A DNA stretch of 6,864 nucleotides from an uncultured Porphyromonadaceae bacterium (GTDB lineage Bacteria > Bacteroidota > Bacteroidia > Bacteroidales > Muribaculaceae): contig CAJMDR010000114.1 in assembly GCA_905212215.1 (NCBI GenBank), positions 1 through 6,864 on the forward strand, written 5' to 3'. The notes beneath the pieces were generated by a model, which ran no database searches, was not told the origin of the DNA, and saw only the letters and a program-made list of their open reading frames with translations. Shown piece by piece: positions 1 through 6,110 of this stretch. Both the position numbers and the translations under genes were made by a program. How positions within the stretch are numbered: position 1 is the first letter of the stretch; the number at the start of each line of letters is the position of its first letter.

Positions 1-371
1 TGGCGACTCTGTTACCTCTCACCGCTTTCGCACTTAAAGAACCGTATGCCCCGGCACGCAACTTCATTGAGTCAGGGTGTGCGGTAGCACTCGCAACGGA
101 CCTCAATCCCGGCTCTTGTTTCTCAGGTTCAATACCTTTGACGATAGCCTTGGCCTGCATTTATATGCAGATGAGTGTGGAGGAAGTGATAACGGCACTT
201 ACCCTCAATGGCGCCGCAGCACTCGGCCTCGCCGAGGAGACAGGTTCTCTCGAAGAAGGTAAACTCGCCGATATTGCAGTATTGCGCTTCGATAACTACA
301 ACGTTCTCCCCTATTACGTAGGCATGAACTGCGTCAAGGCTACATTCCAGCAGGGTATGAGAACATTCTGA
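1..371 (+). CDS. hutI: Imidazolonepropionase, C-terminal part (5' end outside window)
   Basis: The reading frame is open from the left edge (first full codon at 3) to a TGA at 369-371, giving 122 residues. The family is usually a little over 400 residues, so roughly the last 30% is present. HutI is a cytoplasmic metal-dependent amidohydrolase that hydrolyses 4-imidazolone-5-propionate to N-formimino-L-glutamate, the third step of histidine breakdown. The clearest signature is ATDLNPGS, whose Asp (codon 99-101) is the conserved metal-ligand position of HutI proteins. It is followed by a helical stretch and the amidohydrolase C-terminal pattern (ITALTLNGAAALGL, then EEGKLADIAVL), where the chain returns to the small beta-sandwich domain. 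The neighbours fchA and hutH support the assignment. No frameshift or damage is seen. The histidine metal ligands lie upstream and cannot be checked. Confidence 0.95.
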   Translation, partial: ATLLPLTAFALKEPYAPARNFIESGCAVALATDLNPGSCFSGSIPLTIALACIYMQMSVEEVITALTLNGAAALGLAEETGSLEEGKLADIAVLRFDNYNVLPYYVGMNCVKATFQQGMRTF

Positions 372-378
372 TTATAGT

Positions 379-424
379 GGTCGACGACTTTGAAAAGGAG
401 TCGTCGACCTTTCCCCTTCTTTTT
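379..424 (+). terminator. Terminator-like hairpin between hutI and fchA
   Basis: A perfect 11-bp inverted repeat, GGTCGACGACT (379-389) and AGTCGTCGACC (399-409), flanks a 9-nt spacer TTGAAAAGG. Two extra T-G wobble pairs could shorten the loop to GAAAA. The stem starts 7 nt after the hutI stop and is followed by TTTCCCCTTCTTTTT (410-424), a pyrimidine-rich tract with an interrupted U run. The shape is that of an intrinsic terminator, but fchA and hutH continue on the same strand and no Bacteroidetes promoter is visible between the hairpin and fchA. Partial termination, or an RNA processing/stability element that tunes expression of the distal genes, is therefore the likeliest reading. The structure is seen directly; its function is inferred. 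Confidence 0.6.
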
Positions 425-451
425 ACCACAAAACATTCTAAAACAAATACC

Positions 452-1072
452 ATGGACTACAAGAAAATCAATATAGAGGAATTCATTTCCGTTACAGCCG
501 GCAAGGATCCGGTGCCCGGCGGAGGTAGCGTATCAGCATTGGTAGGTGCTTTGGCAGCCGCTTTAGGCAAAATGGTCACAGGCCTTACCATAGGTCGCAA
601 GAAATATGCAGAGGTACAACCTGAAATGGAGGCAATGGCTCCCATTTTCGGTAACGCTGTGGACTCGCTCCTCGATGCCATAGCAGAAGATGCCGAGGCA
701 TACGACCAGGTTTTCAATGCCTATAAACTTCCCAAGGAAAGCGATGAAGAGAAGAAAGTGCGCACTGAGGCCATACAGAAAGGTCTTACTCATGCCGCTA
801 AAGTGCCGCTGAGCGTTGCCGAGAGAGCAGTGGGCATCATGCCTTACATAAAAGAAGTAGCAGCAAAAGGCAATCAGAATGCAATCACAGATTCCTGTGT
901 GGCCATGATGTGTGCCCGTACAGCCGCTTTAGGTGCTATTCTAAACTGCCGCATCAACATATCCTCCCTTTCCGACGCCAACGTAGCAGGCGAACTTGCA
1001 GCACGTTGCGACAGCCTCCAGAAAGAGGCCGTGGAAATGGAACAGAATCTTCTCAACTCTGTCAAGATATAA
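452..1072 (+). CDS. fchA: Formiminotetrahydrofolate cyclodeaminase / methenyl-THF cyclohydrolase family protein
   Basis: This is a 206-residue cytoplasmic protein of the FTCD C-terminal/FchA family, whose stand-alone members are about 200-210 residues. It should release ammonia from 5-formimino-tetrahydrofolate to give 5,10-methenyl-THF, recovering the one-carbon unit of histidine. Some relatives are annotated as methenyl-THF cyclohydrolases, and sequence alone does not settle the activity. Visible signatures are PVPGGGSVSA at residues 20-29 (the glycine-rich folate-site motif), the AEDAEAYDQV helix near 78-87, KLPK at 92-95, and GNQNAITDS near 140-148 followed by NCRIN at 165-169. The ATG at 452 is preferred over an in-frame GTG at 377: the GTG would add 25 non-family residues and read through the hairpin. 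The ATG follows an A-rich leader, AAAACAAATA (440-449), typical of Bacteroidetes initiation. Only 9 nt separate its stop from hutH, so the two are probably co-transcribed. Confidence 0.92.
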   Translation: MDYKKINIEEFISVTAGKDPVPGGGSVSALVGALAAALGKMVTGLTIGRKKYAEVQPEMEAMAPIFGNAVDSLLDAIAEDAEAYDQVFNAYKLPKESDEEKKVRTEAIQKGLTHAAKVPLSVAERAVGIMPYIKEVAAKGNQNAITDSCVAMMCARTAALGAILNCRINISSLSDANVAGELAARCDSLQKEAVEMEQNLLNSVKI

Positions 1073-1081
1073 CCGACTTTT

Positions 1082-2590
1082 ATGAACAGCGACCATATTT
1101 ACGAAATAGGCTCTACCGCTCTTCACTATAACAAGATAGAGGAGCTTCTCAAGACCCACGCCCATCTGCAGTTATCGGATCTGGCACGTACCAAGATTCA
1201 GGAATGCCGGGATTATCTCGACCGCAAAGCCGAGGACAGCGAGGCACCGATCTATGGTGTCACCACAGGCTTTGGCTCCCTCTGCTCCACAAGTATATCT
1301 TCATCCGACCTCAGCACCTTGCAGGAAAACCTCATCAAGAGCCATTCCTGCAGCATAGGCGAGATGATAGACCCTGTCATCGTAAAGATAATGCTTCTGC
1401 TCAAAGCTCATGCCCTGAGCATGGGATACAGCGGAGTGCAGGTAGAAACTGTGCAGCGCATACTCGATTTCTACAACAACGACATCTACCCCGTTGTCTA
1501 TGACCGCGGTTCACTCGGTGCATCCGGCGACCTTGCTCCTCTTGCCAACCTCTTCCTCCCGCTCATCGGCGAAGGTGAGGTTATCTATGATGGAAAACGC
1601 ATGAAAGGTGCCGAGATACTCAATATCTTCGGTTGGAAGCCTATTACCCTGAAATCCAAGGAAGGACTGGCATTGCTGAACGGCACTCAGTTCATGAGCG
1701 CCAACGGCATCAAGGCTCTTATAGACGGCTGGAAGATGGTGAAATGCTTCGACCTTTTCGCCGGTATTTCCATGGAGGCGTTCAATTGCCGTATAGATCC
1801 GTTCTTGGCTTGCATACAGCAGGTAAGACCGCATAAGGGTCAGGCAAAGACAGCATTCATCATGCGCCAGATCCTCAAGGACAGCGAAATCATCTATAAT
1901 GAAGACAAGGCTGTTCAGGATCCGTATTCTTTCCGTTGCATACCTCAGGTACATGGAGCTGTACGCGATGCCATGAACTACGTTACCAGCGTTATCCATA
2001 CCGAAGTCAATTCCGTTACTGACAATCCTACTGTATTTCCGGCAAGAGACATGGTAGTAAGCGGCGGCAACTTCCATGGCGAACCTCTTGCTCTGGTATT
2101 CGACTACATGGGTGTGGCTCTTGCAGAACTCGGAAACATTTCTGAACGTCGTGTGGCTCAGCTTATTCTTGGCAACCGCGGACTGCCTGAATTCTTAGTG
2201 GCACACCCGGGGCTGAACTCCGGATTCATGATTCCGCAGTATGCTGCTGCATCGGTAGTAAGCCAGAACAAGATGTATGCATGGCCGGCTTCCTGCGACA
2301 GCATCGTTTCCAGCAATGGTCAGGAAGATCTTGTGAGCATGGGCGCTAACGCAGGAACCAAGCTGCATAAAATCATCAACAACCTTAAGTACATAGCCGC
2401 CATAGAGCTGCTTAATGCTGCTCAGGGAGTAGAGTTCCGTCGTCCCATGAAGAGTTCGCCTGTAATCGAATCCTTCCTGAATGATTACCGCAAGGTAGTT
2501 CCGTTCGTGGAAGACGATGTTGTTATGGCCGACTATATCAAAGCCACTATGGATTGGCTCGACGGCTACGAAATCAATTATGACGATTAA
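1082..2590 (+). CDS. hutH: Histidine ammonia-lyase
   Basis: This 502-residue cytoplasmic enzyme of the MIO-dependent aromatic amino acid lyase family is about the length of known HutH proteins (near 510). It converts L-histidine to trans-urocanate and ammonia, the first step of the hut pathway. The Ala-Ser-Gly that cyclises into the MIO electrophile is at 147-149 within GASGDLAPLA. Other active-site features, matched to the Pseudomonas putida enzyme, are Tyr58 in YGVTTGFG, the SH pair at 87-88 (a His here excludes a typical phenylalanine lyase), Asn200 in GLALLNGTQ, Gln279/Tyr282/Arg285 in QDPYSFR, Phe331 in GGNFHG, and Glu415 in QEDLVSMG. That last motif is QEDHVSM in well-studied HutH, so Leu417 replaces a His. 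The start lies 9 nt after fchA and has no strong Shine-Dalgarno. Tyrosine lyase activity is possible from the family but unlikely beside hutI and fchA. Confidence 0.95.
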   Translation: MNSDHIYEIGSTALHYNKIEELLKTHAHLQLSDLARTKIQECRDYLDRKAEDSEAPIYGVTTGFGSLCSTSISSSDLSTLQENLIKSHSCSIGEMIDPVIVKIMLLLKAHALSMGYSGVQVETVQRILDFYNNDIYPVVYDRGSLGASGDLAPLANLFLPLIGEGEVIYDGKRMKGAEILNIFGWKPITLKSKEGLALLNGTQFMSANGIKALIDGWKMVKCFDLFAGISMEAFNCRIDPFLACIQQVRPHKGQAKTAFIMRQILKDSEIIYNEDKAVQDPYSFRCIPQVHGAVRDAMNYVTSVIHTEVNSVTDNPTVFPARDMVVSGGNFHGEPLALVFDYMGVALAELGNISERRVAQLILGNRGLPEFLVAHPGLNSGFMIPQYAAASVVSQNKMYAWPASCDSIVSSNGQEDLVSMGANAGTKLHKIINNLKYIAAIELLNAAQGVEFRRPMKSSPVIESFLNDYRKVVPFVEDDVVMADYIKATMDWLDGYEINYDD

Positions 2591-3368
2591 TCCCGACCAA
2601 AAGCTTTTAGAAGCTCTGTTCCAACGCCATTCGGTGCGCTCCTTTCAGGCAAAACAGCCTGGGGAGCGCATCCTCACGGCGTTACGCTCTGAAATCTCAT
2701 ACGCCACCAGCAGAGATGCCGCCATTCATTTTCAGCTGAAACTGAACGATGATGCTCCTTTTAAAGGTTTTACCGCATCTTACGGAATGTTTCACAACGC
2801 GGTCAATTACCTTGCCTGCGTTGTAGATACAAGTTATGATGACTGTCTGCAGAGAGCCGGATATTGGGCCGAGATGTTCGCGCTGAAAGCAGTTAACTTA
2901 GGACTTGGCACATGTTTCGTCAGCGGAACATTTAAGGCATCGCGCATAGCAGCCCAGATGCGTGTGACGTGGCGTCTCCCTTTCATTGTACTCTTCGGTT
3001 ATCCTGAAGAGAGAGAAACGACTTTCATGGCACGCATGATGCGCAAGATAGCCGGTAGCAACATTCGTCCATCTGCTGAAAAAGTACTTGGTAAGGATTC
3101 TCTTCCTTTTGATACTGTGCGAGAAAAATGGCCTGAGCTTATAACACCACTTGAAGCTGTAGCTTGTGCTCCTTCAGCCATGAACAGGCATCCGGTACGT
3201 ATTAGAATCAATGGTGCAACGGGTGAAGAATCTCCTTCCGTTACAGCATCTTTAATTAAAGAAAATTCGCAGAGCGACATAGACCTTGGCATAGCGCTTG
3301 CCAACTGGGAGGTCGCGGCCGGAGGCGAATGGGAGTATGGTCAAAGGCCGGAATGGCTTGCTCCTTAA
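2580..3368 (+). CDS. TM1586-type nitroreductase-like flavoprotein, coupled to hutH
   Basis: This is a 262-residue protein resembling the putative TM nitroreductase family, predicted to bind a flavin and to be cytoplasmic (no signal peptide or membrane segment). Three nitroreductase signatures are visible: RHSVRSF at residues 16-22, YWAEMFALKAVNLGLGTCFV at 95-114 with FGYP at 139-142, and APSAMNRHP at 197-205. In ordinary nitroreductases the RRSxRxF and APSxxNxQPW motifs are only about 30 residues apart; here they are separated by about 175, consistent with the rearranged or internally duplicated architecture reported for TM1586-like proteins. The ATG at 2580 overlaps the last 11 nt of hutH and leaves a natural N-terminus. 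An in-frame ATG at 2517 would overlap by 74 nt and add 21 residues unlike the family. The overlap implies translational coupling to hutH. Substrate and role in histidine catabolism are unknown; no hut enzyme has this activity. Confidence 0.78.
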   Translation: MTINPDQKLLEALFQRHSVRSFQAKQPGERILTALRSEISYATSRDAAIHFQLKLNDDAPFKGFTASYGMFHNAVNYLACVVDTSYDDCLQRAGYWAEMFALKAVNLGLGTCFVSGTFKASRIAAQMRVTWRLPFIVLFGYPEERETTFMARMMRKIAGSNIRPSAEKVLGKDSLPFDTVREKWPELITPLEAVACAPSAMNRHPVRIRINGATGEESPSVTASLIKENSQSDIDLGIALANWEVAAGGEWEYGQRPEWLAP

Positions 3369-3489
3369 AAGTCATAAAGAACAGAAAAATGTATTGATAT
3401 TTTAGTCCCGGTCGTTTTATGTTATGGAAGGAATCTGAATGACTAATTCAAAACAGACAGATAATTTAACTTGCTTCGCCTCCATTGAT

Positions 3490-3520
3490 TTTGCTATTAG
3501 AATGTTATTTTTTAACTTTG
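3490..3520 (+). promoter_or_regulatory. Bacteroidetes-type sigma-ABfr promoter
   Basis: TTTG at 3490-3493 and TAACTTTG at 3513-3520 are separated by 19 nt. They match the Bacteroidetes consensus TTTG (-33) and TAnnTTTG (-7) exactly, with normal spacing. Transcription would start a few bases downstream, around 3525-3528, leaving a leader of about 75-80 nt before the LysM gene. It is the only such pair I found in the 3369-3603 gap, and it marks the break between the hut operon and the envelope operon. The start site itself is inferred. Confidence 0.75.
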
Positions 3521-3525
3521 CAAAA

Positions 3526-3552
3526 TTCTAAGAACACTTGGATGTTCTAAGA
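3526..3552 (+). repeat. Short stem-loop with overlapping direct repeat at the predicted transcript 5' end
   Basis: AGAACA (3531-3536) and TGTTCT (3543-3548) form a 6-bp stem with a CTTGGA loop. Beyond one A-A mismatch, TCT (3527-3529) pairs with AGA (3550-3552). The same segment contains the direct repeat TTCTAAGA at 3526-3533 and 3545-3552, 19 nt apart. The element lies just downstream of the -7 box, at the inferred transcription start. It could protect the mRNA 5' end or be an operator for a regulator. No U-tract follows, so it is not a terminator. The structure is seen; the role is speculative. Confidence 0.4.
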
Positions 3553-3603
3553 TAAAATTACAGGAGACTGACGGTATGATCCGGCAGACAAAAACAAATA
3601 TCA

Positions 3604-5376
3604 ATGAATATAACCATCAACAGGCAACGATACCTGCTTTCGTTTCTTTTGTTACTGATAGGCAGCGTGCTTACCATGCAAGCTGCTACATCCTACACCA
3701 CTTCCAGTGTGACATTGGGCGGGCAGCCATTCAAGGCTATAAAGGTAGAGAAAAAAGAGAGTCTTTATGCCTTGTCCCGCAGCCTGAACATCAATTATGA
3801 TCTACTGTCGCAATGGAATCAAGGCATTGACGGAGAAGTTCCCAAAGGTTACACACTTTATGTACCTGATGGTATTCCGGCAGACCAAAAGCCCGCTCTA
3901 TTGCCTGAAAGTACTATTACATATAATGTTAAGTATGGCGATACCCTCTTTGCCATATCAAACCGTTATCATACCACGGTAGAGGATATCATATCCCTTA
4001 ATCCACAGTTGCGTTCATCCATTCTTGCTGCCGGAACTACGATCAAGATCCCATGCAATAGCGCACAGCAGCAAATGAAGCAGACAACAGAGATGCGGCG
4101 AGGCATTATTTCGTTTCGTATGTACCAGGTAAAGAAGGATGAATCATGGGAAGGGATAGCTTCACAGTTAGGCTCTGAAGTGTCACTTCTTCGTGAAGCC
4201 AATCCCGGAGTAGATTTCAAAAGACGTGCTATGTTGTCGGTTCCAGTAATGGGAAACGTGGAATTTACCACCTATGAAGTAGTTAAAGACCGACGTGAAA
4301 ATACTCCTGAAGGCACTCAGGCAATTTTTGATTCCATAAAGGTCAATACACCAGATTCAAAGCTTAATGTGGCTGTATTATTGGCTAACCCTACTTCCAA
4401 TAAGGATATAAACTTTTCACGTGGTTTTCTTACCGCAGTAAAGGAATTCGGTGAAGTAAGCCGAAAGATAAACATAGCGTTTGTTAACGGTTCTAAATCG
4501 GAGAACGATTTGCTGTTGGATTCCGCTATTCATGATGCTGAAATAATCTTCACCACATACGATGGTTTTGTTCCATCGTATCTTGCTGATTATGCCCTAC
4601 GCAATAATAAGATGATAATAAATCCCTTTACTGTCCGTGATACATTATACCGCAATAACCCGTCAGTAATCAATCTGTTGTCATCGCCTCAGGAGTTCAA
4701 TGCGCAGGCATCGAAATATATTTTAGATCAATATGGCGACCGTTATTTTGTCTTTGTCGGTGACCCTCTGAAGGCGAATGATCAGATTGCCAACAAGATA
4801 ATGAACTCCTTGTCTACAGAGGATTTCGATGTGGTCGAGAATCTGGATGCCGTTGAGCCTCATCCTGCCAAATCAATGGTTATATATTCTTTTGCCAATG
4901 CCAAGAACGACATCAAGGATGAACTGACCAAAGCCGCTGCATGGATTGAGAAATATCCGGGGGTGGAGGTAATTAACATGGGCCGTCCTTCGTGGATTGT
5001 TTATGCTGACGCCTTTGCGACCGATATGCAGCGCACACACACCATGTTCCCCAGCCGATTCTATTTTGCTGACAGAGACCATGAACAGCAACAATTCCTG
5101 AAAAAATATAAAGAGTTTTTCCATGCTGATCCGGTGCGCTCTTACCCGGCTTACTCGGTAATGGGCTATGACGCAGCATGGTATTTTTTACAGCCGGCGG
5201 CAGATCATAAATATCTTCAGATGCCTTTCCGTCTGATACGAATTTCCGGAGGCGGAGAATACAACAGTGCAGCCATGATGCTTCGCTTTCAGCCTGGTAT
5301 GCCAATTGAGGTGCTTGACATCATGCCTTATCAGGAAACCTCTACTGTTGAAACAGAGAACACTACTGCGGAATGA
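3604..5376 (+). CDS. Secreted LysM-repeat protein with type 1 periplasmic-binding-like domain
   Basis: This 590-residue protein is predicted to act in the periplasm. Residues 1-28 look like a Sec signal peptide (basic start, hydrophobic core at 11-24, likely cleavage near Ala27/Ala28). There is no lipobox cysteine, so it is probably not a lipoprotein. Three LysM-like units follow at about 45-88, 106-150 (the best, with YNVKYGDTLFAISNRY and a final TIKIP) and 172-215 (degenerate, DESWEGIA in place of GDTLxxIA); LysM domains bind peptidoglycan. From about 254 to 545 the sequence resembles the periplasmic binding fold of branched-chain amino acid receptors, starting KLNVAVLLANP and including YFVFVGDPLKANDQ (381-394) and YSVMGYDAAWYFL (517-529). 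The ligand is unknown, and no ABC permease or ATPase is nearby. It begins at an ATG after AAAACAAATA, follows the promoter at 3490-3520, and overlaps the next gene by ATGA. Function beyond wall binding is not established. Confidence 0.85.
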   Translation: MNITINRQRYLLSFLLLLIGSVLTMQAATSYTTSSVTLGGQPFKAIKVEKKESLYALSRSLNINYDLLSQWNQGIDGEVPKGYTLYVPDGIPADQKPALLPESTITYNVKYGDTLFAISNRYHTTVEDIISLNPQLRSSILAAGTTIKIPCNSAQQQMKQTTEMRRGIISFRMYQVKKDESWEGIASQLGSEVSLLREANPGVDFKRRAMLSVPVMGNVEFTTYEVVKDRRENTPEGTQAIFDSIKVNTPDSKLNVAVLLANPTSNKDINFSRGFLTAVKEFGEVSRKINIAFVNGSKSENDLLLDSAIHDAEIIFTTYDGFVPSYLADYALRNNKMIINPFTVRDTLYRNNPSVINLLSSPQEFNAQASKYILDQYGDRYFVFVGDPLKANDQIANKIMNSLSTEDFDVVENLDAVEPHPAKSMVIYSFANAKNDIKDELTKAAAWIEKYPGVEVINMGRPSWIVYADAFATDMQRTHTMFPSRFYFADRDHEQQQFLKKYKEFFHADPVRSYPAYSVMGYDAAWYFLQPAADHKYLQMPFRLIRISGGGEYNSAAMMLRFQPGMPIEVLDIMPYQETSTVETENTTAE

Positions 5377-6074
5377 AGCAAAAGATTTGTAAAATCATAT
5401 TTCTCCTGCTGACGCTCGTTATACCTGTGCTCAGGGGTTCACAGGTATCTGCTCAGACCCACTATAGCTCTCGGGTATCATTGGGTGCGAAAGCAGGCGT
5501 AGATTTTTCAAGAGTGTTCTTCAACCCAAGTGTTAAGCAGGGAATGTTGCTGGGTGGTGTTACGGGATTCTCTGTGAGGTATATAGAAGAGAATCATTTC
5601 GGTCTCATAGCGGAGCTGAATTTCGAGCAGCGTGGCTGGAAGGAAAACTTTGAAGGTGCTCCTTACAATTACTCTCGAACAATAAACTATCTTCAGATAC
5701 CCTTATTGGCTCATATATATTTCGGACGCCGGGGAAGATTCTTTTTCAATGCCGGCCCGGAAATAGGATTTGTGTTAGGTTCCTCTTCCAAATCTAATTT
5801 CGATCCATACAATATCTCCTCTCTGCCTGATTTCCCGATCAAGCATAAGAATACTCAGGAAAGGACAATGGATGTCAACCAAAAGATAGACTTCGGTATC
5901 TCGGCTGGTCTTGGCGGAGAATTTTTCGCCACACCTCGCCATTCCATATATCTTGAAGGCCGATTCTATTATGGCCTGGGGAATGTGTTGAAATCAGGAA
6001 GACAAGAGAATTTCAATGCCTCCAACTCAATGTCTATTATGGTAACTTTGGGCTATTGGTTCCGAATCAAATAA
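5373..6074 (+). CDS. PorT-family outer-membrane beta-barrel protein
   Basis: This 233-residue protein has a signal peptide (basic MKQK, hydrophobic core at 8-20, VSA before a likely cleavage at Ala27/Gln28). The mature part is built of alternating hydrophobic/polar segments rich in Gly and aromatics, such as VSLGAKAGVDFSRVFF, YLQIPLLAHIYFG and FFFNAGPEIGFVLG, and ends in MVTLGYWFRIK, as expected for an outer-membrane barrel of about eight strands (OMP_b-brl_2 / porin family type). A polar stretch near 140-170 is probably an extracellular loop. Its ATG overlaps the stop of the LysM gene (ATGA), so the two are translationally coupled and probably act together in the envelope. The family includes PorT of the type IX secretion system, but nothing here identifies this as that specific protein; it is one of many paralogue-like small barrels. 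Confidence 0.82.
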   Translation: MKQKICKIIFLLLTLVIPVLRGSQVSAQTHYSSRVSLGAKAGVDFSRVFFNPSVKQGMLLGGVTGFSVRYIEENHFGLIAELNFEQRGWKENFEGAPYNYSRTINYLQIPLLAHIYFGRRGRFFFNAGPEIGFVLGSSSKSNFDPYNISSLPDFPIKHKNTQERTMDVNQKIDFGISAGLGGEFFATPRHSIYLEGRFYYGLGNVLKSGRQENFNASNSMSIMVTLGYWFRIK

Positions 6075-6110
6075 AGACTTTACCGTCGTTAGAATAAACA
6101 AGCCACACAC

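Noticed and set aside
377..451. GTG-initiated N-terminal extension of fchA
   Set aside because: It would encode the hairpin and a non-family 25-residue leader; the ATG at 452 gives the usual family N-terminus.
1511..2077. 188-codon open frame on the - strand inside hutH
   Set aside because: It is antisense to the catalytic core of a well-conserved gene, shows no recognisable family, and its openness follows from the codon pattern of hutH.
2517..2579. Upstream ATG for the nitroreductase-like gene
   Set aside because: The extension lies wholly within hutH and has no family similarity; the ATG at 2580 gives a short, typical coupling overlap.
1082..2590. hutH as a tyrosine or phenylalanine ammonia-lyase
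   Set aside because: The ASGDLAPLA block, the SH pair, Gln279/Glu415 and the flanking hutI and fchA all favour histidine; only Leu417 leaves some doubt.
3369..3425. Possible terminator after the hut operon (AT-rich AAAAT/ATTTT pairing near 3387-3403)
   Set aside because: The pairing is only A-T, short, and has no T tract; I cannot support a terminator here although one would be expected before the 3490 promoter.
3604..5376. Receptor as a component of an ABC amino acid importer
   Set aside because: No permease or ATPase gene is adjacent, and the LysM repeats suggest a wall-bound protein.
5373..6074. Barrel protein as the type IX secretion protein PorT itself
   Set aside because: Only general features of the small-barrel family are visible and no other type IX secretion genes lie in the window.
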